This document shows, one piece after another, positions 8,874 to 18,082 of a stretch of DNA of 64,000 nucleotides. Made by a program: the position numbers and the translations under genes. Source of the DNA: Candidatus Tepidiaquacellales bacterium OLB4/UTCHB1 (GTDB taxonomy: Bacteria; Bacteroidota; Ignavibacteria; Tepidaquicellales; Tepidaquicellaceae); NCBI GenBank assembly GCA_002050165.1, contig MWSW01000012.1, positions 434,001 through 498,000 on the forward strand. Reading direction: 5' to 3'. The notes under the pieces are model-generated. The model made no database searches. It saw only the letters and a program-made list of their open reading frames with translations, and was not told the origin of the DNA. How positions within the stretch are numbered: position 1 is the first letter of the stretch; every line of letters begins with the position of its first letter.

Positions 8874-10520
8874 TTAGAGAAATGAATACAGATTGATTAA
8901 GAAACCGGCCTTGATTTGAAATGTCTCAGCCCTGTTATCGTCAAAATAAATTTTATTTGTTGCTTCAACAAAGATACTGGGAAATTCTTTTAAGTTTGGC
9001 TTGAAAGATAATCCACCGCCAACCTCAGCGTAATTATTATAGTCCAGTTTCTGTGAATCTTTAAATATTGATTGCTTAAGGTAAACTTCAAAGTTTGAAT
9101 AACCACCGGTCAGAAATCTTGCAACTTCCCTTAAAGTAACCTGTCCGAAAACGTTCTCATACTTGAGGTCATATAATCCCGCAGCGTATGCATCAATGTA
9201 AAGCGAAGTATTAGTAGAAGCGCCTGGTTTGAGGTAATCAACGTATTTGCCAAACCTGTTGGAAAATGTCAGTATTGGTCTGAGGTTGAACTTAGTCTCC
9301 TTTTTATCGAAGAGATTTACATATCCAGCCCTGAGCTCAAATGACAATTGCGGTGCAAAACTATACCTGTAAAATATTCCCGTTTCAATGTACCTGTCAT
9401 TGAGAGGCGCTTCGGGGGTTGATTTACTGTCAACGTAAAGATCAGCATAAACACCGGCTGACTGTCTCGGTGCAAAATTGTAACTGTATCTTCCAAGGAA
9501 GTTTGATATAAAGTTTTCCTGATAAGAATCGTAGATATTGTAAAAATAAATGTCAATTGCACTCTTACCAACTGAGCTAAACCTTGAAGTTGTGACCGAT
9601 AGATTATTGAATGCAGTTCTTGCGTCAATTCGCTGCTTGTCATCGAAAGAATTTTGTGCAACAAAACTAAAATACTCTCTGGCTTTTGAAATGTTCTCCG
9701 TTTCCGCATACAGATAAGCGAGTTGCATTTTCGTATTCATATCACCAGGATTTAAAGAGAGGTAATCTTCAAAAAGTGTAATTGCGCTTTGTTTGTTACC
9801 GGCTTGAAGCTCAGCGTAAGCAAGACTTAACTTGTCAGTGGTTGTAACCGGTGTATAAGTCGTTGTCTGCACTGGCGGATTTAATATGTTTCTAATTGAT
9901 GTAATTTCATCCCTGGCTGCGTTTGTCTCGGTTGTTAACGGTGAACTGGTTTCAATTATTTCAAAATACTTAATCGCATTGTTGTAATCTTTAAGCATCT
10001 TGTAAATGTACCCTAATTGCATTGCGACCTTCATGTCATTAGGGTTTTTGCTATAATAACTTTCGAACTTGGCAATAGCTTCACTGTACATTTTTTTATC
10101 GAGGAAGCTGTACGCTTGATCAAGTTCATTTAATTCCTTGGATTTTTGAAGCAAGAATAATTCGTCTTTTGCGTGTATCACCTGCTCATTATCAGTTGAA
10201 TTTAATGATACCATTTCAAACTCCCTCATTGCCTCAAACGTCCTGCCTTGACTTTTATAAAGATAAGCCAACTGCATTCTTACTGTCATGTCGGACGGGT
10301 CAGAGATTAAATGTTGCTCAAATATCCTAATTGCATCTGAATATTTACCTTCGTTAATGTAATCATAACCTAATTGAAGGTCTCCGTTTTGCGAAAACAC
10401 AAAACCTGGAATCATAAAGAATAATACTGCTATTATTGTAAAACCTGTTTTCATTTGAAATTTTGAGTTTTTCATCGGCTTTTTTTGTTTTTCCGGTTTC
10501 CCGGTTTTTGGTTCATACAT
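8874..10520 (-). CDS. NfrA-like TPR plus outer-membrane barrel protein
   Basis: A 548-residue protein with a signal peptide ending at FVFSQ (near residue 44). The start at 10520 gives a long N-terminal extension; ATG codons at 10475 and 10454 are plausible alternatives and none has a clear ribosome site. Residues about 48-305 contain three long TPR-like units, each with the same motif (DPSDMTVRMQLAYLYK, NPNDMKVAMQLGYIYK, NPGDMNTKMQLAYLYA). Residues about 310-548 are beta-barrel strands. TPR followed by a barrel is the plan of NfrA, PgaA and BcsC-type exporters. First gene of the nfr-like operon and probably the outer-membrane exit for its polysaccharide. Confidence 0.72.
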   Translation of the reverse strand: MYEPKTGKPEKQKKPMKNSKFQMKTGFTIIAVLFFMIPGFVFSQNGDLQLGYDYINEGKYSDAIRIFEQHLISDPSDMTVRMQLAYLYKSQGRTFEAMREFEMVSLNSTDNEQVIHAKDELFLLQKSKELNELDQAYSFLDKKMYSEAIAKFESYYSKNPNDMKVAMQLGYIYKMLKDYNNAIKYFEIIETSSPLTTETNAARDEITSIRNILNPPVQTTTYTPVTTTDKLSLAYAELQAGNKQSAITLFEDYLSLNPGDMNTKMQLAYLYAETENISKAREYFSFVAQNSFDDKQRIDARTAFNNLSVTTSRFSSVGKSAIDIYFYNIYDSYQENFISNFLGRYSYNFAPRQSAGVYADLYVDSKSTPEAPLNDRYIETGIFYRYSFAPQLSFELRAGYVNLFDKKETKFNLRPILTFSNRFGKYVDYLKPGASTNTSLYIDAYAAGLYDLKYENVFGQVTLREVARFLTGGYSNFEVYLKQSIFKDSQKLDYNNYAEVGGGLSFKPNLKEFPSIFVEATNKIYFDDNRAETFQIKAGFLINLYSFL

Positions 10521-10664
10521 GTTGTATGCTAATTCTGTGCCAAAAATCCGATTACTTATGTTATAATTAAACTTGTGAAATGTAGTTATTAATGAATTGT
10601 GATATGGATAGAAACGATATGGAAATGGTAGTATAGCCTTTTGACTATAAGTTTATTTAATGTC

Positions 10665-11549
10665 TTAATTAAAAGAACTGATCTCTCCGATTTCGTATAT
10701 CAACCTTGGGGTTGACCTTAAAATCACATCCGGATTAAGAAATTTTATGTTTTTATTTTTCACTGCTGTTGTTGTCTCGAGGGAATTCTGCAAATTATTC
10801 AGCATTTCCGGCACAATGGAACTATTTGAATCAACCGGTAAAAAGATTATTTCCGGATTCTTTTTGAGAACGTCTTCATAACTAACAACAGGGAAATCGT
10901 TAACCTCCCCGCTGAAGATATTCAAAAACCCTGCCAGTTCAAGTGCGCTACTCAGAAATGTTTTGCCGCTTACCGTGGTCAACGGATTTTCAGATAAAAT
11001 TACAAACGCCCTCACTTTTTTGTTACCGTTTGAACTACTGTAAAAATTTATTCTATCTGAAAGATCACTGCAGAGTTTACGTGCATTTTCTGTTCGTCCG
11101 CAAATTTCACCTAATGTTTCCAGATGTGAGATGATCTCATTGATTGAAGTGGGATTAGCAACGAACACATTCAAACCCAGTTGTGTAAACTTATTAAGCA
11201 TCGGGCTTGCCGATGTAGAACTTTGTATAAAAATGAGGTCAGGATTCAGGGCAGTTATCAGTTCGTAATCCGGATTCAAATCACCGACCTTTTGGATATT
11301 TTTCGTTTCAGGAGGGAAATTGCAATACGTTGTTATTCCGATTAATTTATCCTGAGCGCCAATTGCAAATATATTCTCCGTTATACTTGGCATCATTGAT
11401 ATTATTCGATTCGGTAAAGTATCGAAACTCACTTCCCTTCCGAGGTCATCAATAAAAACGAATTTTTTTTCTCTGAGTTGAGGTGCATTTTCGCTCCTGC
11501 AACCTGTTAAAAAGATTAAAGCAAAATAAAGAAAAAGACAATATTTCAT
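10665..11549 (-). CDS. BtuF-like periplasmic substrate-binding lipoprotein
   Basis: A 294-residue protein with a lipoprotein signal (LIFLTGC, Cys17). It has the class III binding-protein fold of the cobalamin/siderophore family: DDLGREVSFDTLPNRIISMMPSITE, then LNPDLIFIQ and a long linking helix. Sequence style is closest to BtuF (vitamin B12), with haem or siderophore binding possible. No permease or ATPase gene lies next to it, so it works with a transporter encoded elsewhere. It overlaps the upstream secreted-protein gene by one base (TGATG), implying translational coupling. Confidence 0.8.
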   Translation of the reverse strand: MKYCLFLYFALIFLTGCRSENAPQLREKKFVFIDDLGREVSFDTLPNRIISMMPSITENIFAIGAQDKLIGITTYCNFPPETKNIQKVGDLNPDYELITALNPDLIFIQSSTSASPMLNKFTQLGLNVFVANPTSINEIISHLETLGEICGRTENARKLCSDLSDRINFYSSSNGNKKVRAFVILSENPLTTVSGKTFLSSALELAGFLNIFSGEVNDFPVVSYEDVLKKNPEIIFLPVDSNSSIVPEMLNNLQNSLETTTAVKNKNIKFLNPDVILRSTPRLIYEIGEISSFN

Positions 11550-12832
11550 CAGGTTTTAAGTTTCTTTTTCTTGGCTGCCGGAAAGAGTACATTATTGAGA
11601 ATCAATCTGTAACCCGGAGAATTTTTAAAATTCTTCAATTCCGTTGGCGGATCTCCGATAGCATGAGTATAGTCCTCCGGATCGTGTCCACCCAAAAAAG
11701 TGAACGTTCCCCTGCCGTAATTTCCATGAATGTATCGTACAAATTCAGTCCCCTCATTCATCGCGAGTATCGTTACACCAGGTTTCAGAAATGACTTCCG
11801 GAATCCGGTCGTCTGTCCCATGAAACCTTTAATCAACGCGGTATGACATTGATTCAGCATGGTCGGTACAGGATCGGTTTTTGCTGAAAAATCAACCAGC
11901 GTGAAATAATCCTGTGATTCCCCCAATGTAAAAATTTCATTTGTAACGTCTATGTCGGAATATTCATACACGTATGGATTCAGATTAATTTTAAAATTCC
12001 TGAACGCAATGCATTCATCGTAATCAAGCTTACCGTTTGCTTCAGGGTCGAATGGATCGCCGTCGAACATTGCATCGCAAATATCCGTATTTTGAGTTGC
12101 AAGAGCTATGTCGTACGTATCGGTTGCGGAACACATCGTGAAAAGGAAACCACCGTTATAGATGTATTTGTTCAGCTCTTTTACTACGGCAAGTTTCATC
12201 TGTGAAACTTTTTTAAATCCGAGTTTGGCTGCAGTTTCTTCGTAAAGTTTAACCTGTTTTATGTACCAAGGAGCTGTTCCGAAAGTGGCAAAAAATTTTC
12301 CATACTGACCTGTAAAATCCTCATGATGGAGATGCAACCAATCGTATTTCTTTAATTCACCGGCTAAAACTTCTTCGTTCCAAAGTGTATCATAAGGGAT
12401 TTCTGCATATTCAAGCACAAGCTGAACTGCATCATCCCATGGAGGGGTATCAGGCGGAACATAAACAGCAATCCTCGCGACCTTTTCCAATCTTATTACT
12501 TCCATATTTTTATCTTCTCTCTGTACTTCTGCGTAAACTTGTGCTGCAACAGTTCCATTTATCTTTTCAAAATAAACACCTTTTTCGTTGCAGGCCGCTT
12601 CAAGCTCGGGTGAATAATCGAACATGAATGCTCCGCCTCTGTAGTTCAATAGCCAATCTAACTCTCTCCCAGAAAGCAAATGTCTGTATGCTACACCATA
12701 AGCCCGCAAATGATCGGTCTGCTCAAGCTCCATGGGAATTAAAAGTTTCGCCTGTGAGTAAACTTGTAAACCCGAGTTTAAGAACGTTACCAGAAAAAAG
12801 AAAAATAAAGTGAAACCTTTGTAATGTTGCAT
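11549..12832 (-). CDS. Conserved secreted protein of Bacteroidota (often labelled asparagine synthetase B)
   Basis: A 427-residue protein with an N-terminal signal peptide (residues about 8-27, ending VYSQ). Conserved-looking blocks include YGVAYRHLL, WLLNYRGGAF, WLHLHHEDFTG, CSATDTYDIAL and FTFLGGHDPEDY. The glycine/cysteine-rich central part suggests a glutamine-amidotransferase-like alpha/beta fold. It has none of the usual asparagine synthetase features (N-terminal Cys2 glutaminase, SGGxDS PP-loop), so the common database name is likely wrong. The function is unknown; it is coupled to the BtuF-like gene. Confidence 0.6.
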   Translation of the reverse strand: MQHYKGFTLFFFFLVTFLNSGLQVYSQAKLLIPMELEQTDHLRAYGVAYRHLLSGRELDWLLNYRGGAFMFDYSPELEAACNEKGVYFEKINGTVAAQVYAEVQREDKNMEVIRLEKVARIAVYVPPDTPPWDDAVQLVLEYAEIPYDTLWNEEVLAGELKKYDWLHLHHEDFTGQYGKFFATFGTAPWYIKQVKLYEETAAKLGFKKVSQMKLAVVKELNKYIYNGGFLFTMCSATDTYDIALATQNTDICDAMFDGDPFDPEANGKLDYDECIAFRNFKINLNPYVYEYSDIDVTNEIFTLGESQDYFTLVDFSAKTDPVPTMLNQCHTALIKGFMGQTTGFRKSFLKPGVTILAMNEGTEFVRYIHGNYGRGTFTFLGGHDPEDYTHAIGDPPTELKNFKNSPGYRLILNNVLFPAAKKKKLKT

Positions 12833-12981
12833 TTTGAAAATTTAAAATAACAAGAATATTCCTCTATGGAAATTAATAACCCAATACGAAATTTCTAACA
12901 CTTGATTGGACTAAAAGTTCATTCGTTAACCTGCAAAGATTTTTCGATTTCTAATTTAAAATCAATTCAGGATTTTTGGTA

Positions 12982-14016
12982 ATGATCAGAACATTGGCAA
13001 TTGAAACTTCATGTGATGAAACCAGTATTGCCCTGTTGGAAGGGAAGAGACCTCTTGCAAACATTATTTCGTCCCAAATTTCACATAATAAGTTCGGCGG
13101 AGTAGTTCCTGAAACAGCCTCAAGAGAACATGTTAGGAATATAATGAATGTAACAAAGTTTGCATTCGAAAAATCCGGGCTTAAACCGGATGATGTTGAT
13201 GTCGTCGCTGCAACCTACACACCAGGACTGATAGGTGCACTACTCGTAGGTATGAACTTTGGGAAGTCATTGGCAGCCACACTCGAGAAACCATTCGTAC
13301 CGGTGAACCATATTCATGCTCACGTCTATTCAGTTTTCCTCGAAGAACGAGAACCCGAATTCCCCTTCCTCTCTTTGATTGTGTCTGGTGGACATACATT
13401 ACTCGTTTTAGTAAATGATTACTTCAACCATCGGATAATCGGGTCAACAATTGACGATGCTGCAGGTGAAGCGTTTGATAAGGCATCTAAAATGCTTGGG
13501 TTAGGGTATCCGGGCGGACCTGCTATTGATAGAATCGCGGAGATGGGTGATGAAAATTTTCACAAATTTCCCATTCCGGAATTTAAGAATAAAGAGGAAT
13601 ATAACTTTTCATTTTCCGGATTGAAAACCGCTCTCCTGTACTACCTTAAAAATACCGGTTATGAAACAATGTCAAGTCAGGATAGAGGGGAAATAACACC
13701 GCATATTGCAGCATCGTTTAGAACCGCAGCCGTGAAACAATTGTTAAACAATACTGTACGTGCATCAATAGATTTTGGAATTAACAATATTGCTGTTTGC
13801 GGTGGTGTTTCTGCAAACACACTACTTAAGAAAGAGTTTTTTAAATTGCGGAAAAGTGGATACAATGTATTTGTACCATCTACAGAATACTCAACCGATA
13901 ATGCTGCAATGATAGGTATTACAGCTTATTTCTCATTTTTAAAAAACAATAGGAATGCGTTTGCTGATTCGTTGATGGTAAAAGCAGAACCAAGATTGAA
14001 TAAAGTCTTATTTTAA
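12982..14016 (+). CDS. tsaD: tRNA threonylcarbamoyladenosine transferase TsaD
   Basis: A 344-residue member of the Kae1/TsaD family, which transfers threonylcarbamoyl to A37 of ANN-decoding tRNAs with TsaB and TsaE. Visible are the N-terminal IETSCDETS ATPase motif, GGVVPETASREH, the metal-binding HIHAH, the SGGHT loop, the DDAAGEAFDKA stretch and CGGVSAN near the end. The ATG at 12982 is preferred over the in-frame TTG at 12976, because family members start two residues before RTLAIETS and a GGAT-type ribosome site precedes it. It is transcribed divergently from the secreted-protein gene across about 150 bases. Confidence 0.96.
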   Translation: MIRTLAIETSCDETSIALLEGKRPLANIISSQISHNKFGGVVPETASREHVRNIMNVTKFAFEKSGLKPDDVDVVAATYTPGLIGALLVGMNFGKSLAATLEKPFVPVNHIHAHVYSVFLEEREPEFPFLSLIVSGGHTLLVLVNDYFNHRIIGSTIDDAAGEAFDKASKMLGLGYPGGPAIDRIAEMGDENFHKFPIPEFKNKEEYNFSFSGLKTALLYYLKNTGYETMSSQDRGEITPHIAASFRTAAVKQLLNNTVRASIDFGINNIAVCGGVSANTLLKKEFFKLRKSGYNVFVPSTEYSTDNAAMIGITAYFSFLKNNRNAFADSLMVKAEPRLNKVLF

Positions 14017-14046
14017 ACGGTATAATTTTTGCATGATAATCTGATT

Positions 14047-16200
14047 ATGAAATTTTTAGCTGCATTATTAATATACTTATTTATTTCAAATTTCGCTTCA
14101 GCACAATCTCAAAACTGGTCTAAATTATACGGTCCGTTTAAGGGGCAGGTCAATGATTTCGAAGTCGTATCAGGCAACAGTAACATAGTGTTGGCAACAG
14201 GTAGTGAAGGTATTTTTAGAACAACTAATTCAGGATTAAACTGGCAAAATGTAAGCGGAGTAGGATCGAATGTAATTTCAATTTCAACGAATGATCCGAA
14301 CATAATTTTAACCAACAATTCAAAAAGTTTCGATGGCGGCTTAAGTTGGGCAGGCGCACAGATTGTGGATTTAATTGAGTTAAAGTTCGCTCCAGGGAGT
14401 AATACAATTGCCTATGGCATCAAAATAGACGGGATAGTGATACGAACTACTGACTTGGGTACATCATGGCATGTGATTGATAATTCATTGAGCGTTTACG
14501 GCACTTTCAAAAGTCTGATGACATCTTTAACTGAACCCAGTGTTGTTTATACACTTTCCGATTCAGGCTATCTGAGTAAAAGCACAGATTTTGGAAATAC
14601 ATGGCAGAGGATCAGGTTCACTGAAAGATTACTCACAGGAGTGTGCGGAGTTGTGTCTTTCAAAAATAACCAACGTATAATCATTGCAGCTGATGATTCA
14701 GTTTATGTCAGCAATAGCGGTACTTCCGGTTTCGCAGCATATTATAATCAGGCAACTTCTTTTCCGAAGAAAATTATTATTGACGAACAATTCACAAATA
14801 CACTTTACATCTTGAGTTGGTACATGAACTCACCAAAATCCGTTCATCGCTCAACGAACGGAGGCATAACATGGGAAAGTATTTTCGGTAACGCTGTAAC
14901 GGGGAGCAATATTCGTTCAACTATTGACGGGAAGCTCTATTTCTCCGGTTATTATTCAGGGATTTACTTGTCCACTGATCAGGGACAAAATTTTACTTCA
15001 ATCGGATATAAAAACATTGAACCTGAAGGGATTAAAAACACAGGTAATGAAACTTTCTATGCATGGGATCAAAGCGGGTATTTCAGGACAAATAACGGGG
15101 GTGCAAACTGGACATTAATTCATGGGACAGGCGGCTTCTACCCTAATTCGCTCTCTATTAGCAATCAAAATCACAATAAAATTTACGTATCCAATTTTTC
15201 AAGTTTGTCCATAAGCACCGATGCAGGTAGAAACTGGATAGATAAAAATGTATCAGCGCTTGGAACACTTAACGAGATTTATGTAATGAATCAAAATGAT
15301 GAGATAATTTTTGCAAAAGGGTTTAATCAGGTATCCAGTTCATTTATTCTCGGCAGATCAACCAATAACGGTGATACATGGGGTTTAATCAATAAACCTT
15401 CATCATCATATTTTTGGAACCTGAAGCTCAACGATGGCGCTCCGGCTGATATTTATTTTATCCCTTCAAACTCAGTAAACACAAACCTTTTCAGGTCAAC
15501 TGATTTAGGGTCAACATGGACGGACATTGCGCCGATACTTGAACCTGCACAATATCTTCATGACGTTTCTTCCGATCCAACGGGGAAGTTATATTGTGGT
15601 GCAGCAAGTTTTTATACATCAAATGATTTCGGGAATAACTGGGATATCATTTATCAGTACATCTATCCCAGACTTCAGATATATTTGCTTTACATTGATT
15701 TTCAAAACACGAACAAGATATATTCGATTGACCCGAACACGAAAAGATTATATGGTTCGAGCAACGGGGGAATTCACTGGTACTGGGCGGATAGCGGACT
15801 TCCGGAAGTTTATAATATTAACATTGCATCCATTACGCCAAATAGCAAAGTATTGTTGTCCACTGAAAAAGGAGTTTTTTACGGAACTCCGATTCTTACG
15901 GTTGATATCAAACCAATATCGGAAATTATCCCGGAAGAATTTTCACTTGAACAAAATTTTCCTAACCCTTTTAATCCTGAAACAAAACTGAGGTTCAATA
16001 TCCCGATGAATTCAGCTATTGTAAACCTCAGTATTTATGACGCCACGGGAAGGATAGTTGCAACGTTAATTAATTCACCGATGAAAGCCGGAGAATATGA
16101 AATCTTGTGGGATGCAACCGGATTACCTGGGGGAATATATTATTCTGTCCTCCGGAATGACACTCAAGTCCGAACAATAAAAATGGTACTTTTAAAATAA
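14047..16200 (+). CDS. Secreted BNR/sialidase-like beta-propeller protein with type IX sorting domain
   Basis: The ATG at 14047 begins a clear signal peptide (MKFLAALLIYLFISN...SAQ); the upstream TTG at 14029 is rejected. The mature part repeats the Asp-box/BNR pattern many times (for example STNGGITWES, STDQGQNFTS, RTNNGGANWT, STNNGDTWG, STDLGSTWTD), as in sortilin-type or photosystem assembly-like propellers. No sialidase active site is recognised. Residues from about 640 form a type IX sorting domain (QNFPNPFNPETKLRF to TIKMVLLK). It is likely surface exposed; the ligand is unknown. Confidence 0.85.
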   Translation: MKFLAALLIYLFISNFASAQSQNWSKLYGPFKGQVNDFEVVSGNSNIVLATGSEGIFRTTNSGLNWQNVSGVGSNVISISTNDPNIILTNNSKSFDGGLSWAGAQIVDLIELKFAPGSNTIAYGIKIDGIVIRTTDLGTSWHVIDNSLSVYGTFKSLMTSLTEPSVVYTLSDSGYLSKSTDFGNTWQRIRFTERLLTGVCGVVSFKNNQRIIIAADDSVYVSNSGTSGFAAYYNQATSFPKKIIIDEQFTNTLYILSWYMNSPKSVHRSTNGGITWESIFGNAVTGSNIRSTIDGKLYFSGYYSGIYLSTDQGQNFTSIGYKNIEPEGIKNTGNETFYAWDQSGYFRTNNGGANWTLIHGTGGFYPNSLSISNQNHNKIYVSNFSSLSISTDAGRNWIDKNVSALGTLNEIYVMNQNDEIIFAKGFNQVSSSFILGRSTNNGDTWGLINKPSSSYFWNLKLNDGAPADIYFIPSNSVNTNLFRSTDLGSTWTDIAPILEPAQYLHDVSSDPTGKLYCGAASFYTSNDFGNNWDIIYQYIYPRLQIYLLYIDFQNTNKIYSIDPNTKRLYGSSNGGIHWYWADSGLPEVYNINIASITPNSKVLLSTEKGVFYGTPILTVDIKPISEIIPEEFSLEQNFPNPFNPETKLRFNIPMNSAIVNLSIYDATGRIVATLINSPMKAGEYEILWDATGLPGGIYYSVLRNDTQVRTIKMVLLK

Positions 16201-16220
16201 TTTAATAGACAATTTCAGCT

Positions 16221-16337
16221 ATGCAGTTACCGGATATAATCTGGATCGCAGGTATAATTTTTTTAATTGTGTACTTAAGTCATGATAGAAAAAGGACGGA
16301 GCCTAACAGAAAGCGTGGAAACCAAAGTGTACACTAA
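16221..16337 (+). CDS. Possible small single-pass membrane protein
   Basis: A 38-codon ATG frame begins 20 bases after the sorted propeller gene. It encodes a single hydrophobic helix (about residues 5-19) followed by a basic hydrophilic tail (HDRKRTEPNRKRG). The composition fits a small membrane peptide, but there is no strong ribosome site and the frame could be chance. Confidence 0.35.
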   Translation: MQLPDIIWIAGIIFLIVYLSHDRKRTEPNRKRGNQSVH

Positions 16338-16430
16338 ATTATACATAGTGTATATAATACCGGATTATGAAATGACGAAATTTCATTTCAGAATGTTGTA
16401 TTAAAAAATTAACAAGCATTTAATTTATCA

Positions 16431-16460
16431 TTTGCAAAAAGGTAAATTTTTTTTATTTTG
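16431..16460 (+). promoter_or_regulatory. Candidate Bacteroidota-type promoter for the LysM gene
   Basis: TTTG at 16431-16434 and TATTTTG at 16454-16460 are separated by 19 bases. This resembles the -33 TTTG / -7 TAnnTTTG promoter of Bacteroidota, but the -7 element is one base short of the consensus. A purine-rich ribosome site (AGAGGG, about 16473) follows before the ATG at 16485. Confidence 0.4.
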
Positions 16461-16484
16461 CATAAACTTTAAAGAGGGCAATCA

Positions 16485-17240
16485 ATGAAAATTTTCAATT
16501 CTTTATTAATCTTGACTCTTCTTGTTTTAGGATTGTCAGTTAAAAATTTGCACTCCCAGACTGAGCTCGACAACATGGGTTGTTGTGGCGATGAGGAACA
16601 AATGTTATACTGGGATGAATGGAACTACTGGCAAGGCAAGAAGGATTCACTCCTTAAGATCTTAAGCGCTCTTGATGCTGACATATCAAAACTGAAAGCA
16701 GAACTTAATGCAAAAGATAGAGAACTTGACGATGCGGAAGCTCAGTTGTACGCAGCAGTCGGTTCGGATAAAAATGGTGTTGATGCATTCAGGAAGAATT
16801 TTGCTGAAGCAGAAAAGTTAATTAACGCTTGCAAAGATTCAAAGTCAGCAGCTGAGATTCGCACAAAGTACTTCAATCAAATTGAGGCATCAAAGATCAG
16901 ATGTCTCCCTGAATTCTGGGACAGGTACCTTGCAATGAAAACAAAACTTGAGCAATGTGAAGGAAAAGTTGAGCAAGTTACTGGTCAATATACAGTAGTC
17001 AAAGGTGACTGCTTGTATAAAATCGCTCAAAGTAAATATGGTAACGGCAGGTGTTGGCCGGTCATTTGGGAAGCAAATAAAAATGGTGTTATTTCAGCGC
17101 CACCAAGGACCCCAAAAACCATTAAAAACCCGAACCTGATTTATCCTGGACAGGTACTTAGAATACCTGATGCTAAGAATTGCAAAGATCTTAAAACGGT
17201 TACTCCAAGGAAACGAACCTGGAGACCAAGAACCAAGTAA
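16485..17240 (+). CDS. Secreted coiled-coil LysM protein
   Basis: A 251-residue protein with a signal peptide (residues 1-24). The mature start is Cys-containing (NMGCCGDEEQ), followed by a helical, probably coiled-coil region (about 45-160). The C-terminal LysM domain (about 165-235) reads YTVVKGDCLYKIAQSKYGN, ending in LIYPGQVLRIP. LysM domains bind N-acetylglucosamine glycans such as peptidoglycan, so the protein probably sits in the periplasm against the wall. A barrel gene follows 25 bases downstream, suggesting an envelope-linking pair. Confidence 0.85.
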   Translation: MKIFNSLLILTLLVLGLSVKNLHSQTELDNMGCCGDEEQMLYWDEWNYWQGKKDSLLKILSALDADISKLKAELNAKDRELDDAEAQLYAAVGSDKNGVDAFRKNFAEAEKLINACKDSKSAAEIRTKYFNQIEASKIRCLPEFWDRYLAMKTKLEQCEGKVEQVTGQYTVVKGDCLYKIAQSKYGNGRCWPVIWEANKNGVISAPPRTPKTIKNPNLIYPGQVLRIPDAKNCKDLKTVTPRKRTWRPRTK

Positions 17241-17265
17241 TTTTAAAAATTAAAAACTCTCAAAA

Positions 17266-18006
17266 ATGAAAAAACAATTAATTTTAATACTTGCAGTTGT
17301 GTTGGTCGGGATGAGTTCCCTTAAGTCCGAAGCACAACTTATTTCAGCTCCAGATTTTACAATTGGATTAACCTTACACGGTAACCTCGCAACAAACGAG
17401 TTTACCGGTCAAATGTCTGGTGCCGCTCGCGGTGAAAATTACGGTGCATTGTGGGGACGAGGAATCGGACTTCACGCTAAATTCGGTTTGGATAAATGGA
17501 AAAATAACCGATTAACCGTAGGCGTTAATTACGACCAATTCACTAATTCCTCTGAAACAGGAAAGTCGTTCTTTACTACAATTCCTTCTAATGTACCATA
17601 CACTTCATACACGATGATCGGTGGTTCAATCGGATATGAATACGTATTTGGCGCAAGGTGTAAGAACAGACCATACATCGGACTCGGTGTGAACGGAACA
17701 ATGATTCAGACAGATGCAGGTAACAATCCGAAAGGGTATGAGAATGCATTCAGAATAGGGTTTGAACTTGTTTCAGGAGTTGAATTCACTTTCGGCGACA
17801 AAAGCGATATGGCTTTTAACCTCGCAGGTAAATACAAACTCATAAATCCGATTTTAAACGATAACGACAATACTCCCGGTAATTTAAACCTTAATGACGG
17901 CGACGGTCAAGGTGGATCAAATTACATCAGATTTATCGGCTGGGTTGGATTAGAACTGGGAATGAACTTCAACTTCGGTTCGAAACCATTAACGTTAAAA
18001 AGGTAG
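17266..18006 (+). CDS. Outer-membrane beta-barrel protein
   Basis: A 246-residue protein with a signal peptide (MKKQLILILAVVLVGMSS to SEAQ). It has alternating amphipathic strands rich in glycine and aromatics (GVNYDQFT, MIGGSIGYEYVF, YIGLGVNGT) and a C-terminal strand GLELGMNFNFG. It is probably co-transcribed with the LysM gene and closed by the terminator at 18031. The function is unknown. Confidence 0.75.
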   Translation: MKKQLILILAVVLVGMSSLKSEAQLISAPDFTIGLTLHGNLATNEFTGQMSGAARGENYGALWGRGIGLHAKFGLDKWKNNRLTVGVNYDQFTNSSETGKSFFTTIPSNVPYTSYTMIGGSIGYEYVFGARCKNRPYIGLGVNGTMIQTDAGNNPKGYENAFRIGFELVSGVEFTFGDKSDMAFNLAGKYKLINPILNDNDNTPGNLNLNDGDGQGGSNYIRFIGWVGLELGMNFNFGSKPLTLKR

Positions 18007-18030
18007 TTTTTAAATCCAAAATGAAATAAC

Positions 18031-18063
18031 AAAAAAGGCGATCTGAAAAGGTCGCCTTTTTTT
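18031..18063. terminator. Bidirectional intrinsic terminator
   Basis: An 11-bp stem (18031-18041 with 18052-18062) consists of A-rich and T-rich arms around GGCGA/TCGCC. It separates the convergent barrel gene (+) and sugar transferase gene (-), and marks the downstream end of the glycan cluster. Confidence 0.85.
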
Positions 18064-18082
18064 ATTATCTGATTAGAATTTT

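Noticed and set aside
11549-12832. Asparagine synthetase B
   Set aside because: No glutaminase Cys2 or SGGxDS motif, and a signal peptide is present; the database label for this family looks like misannotation.
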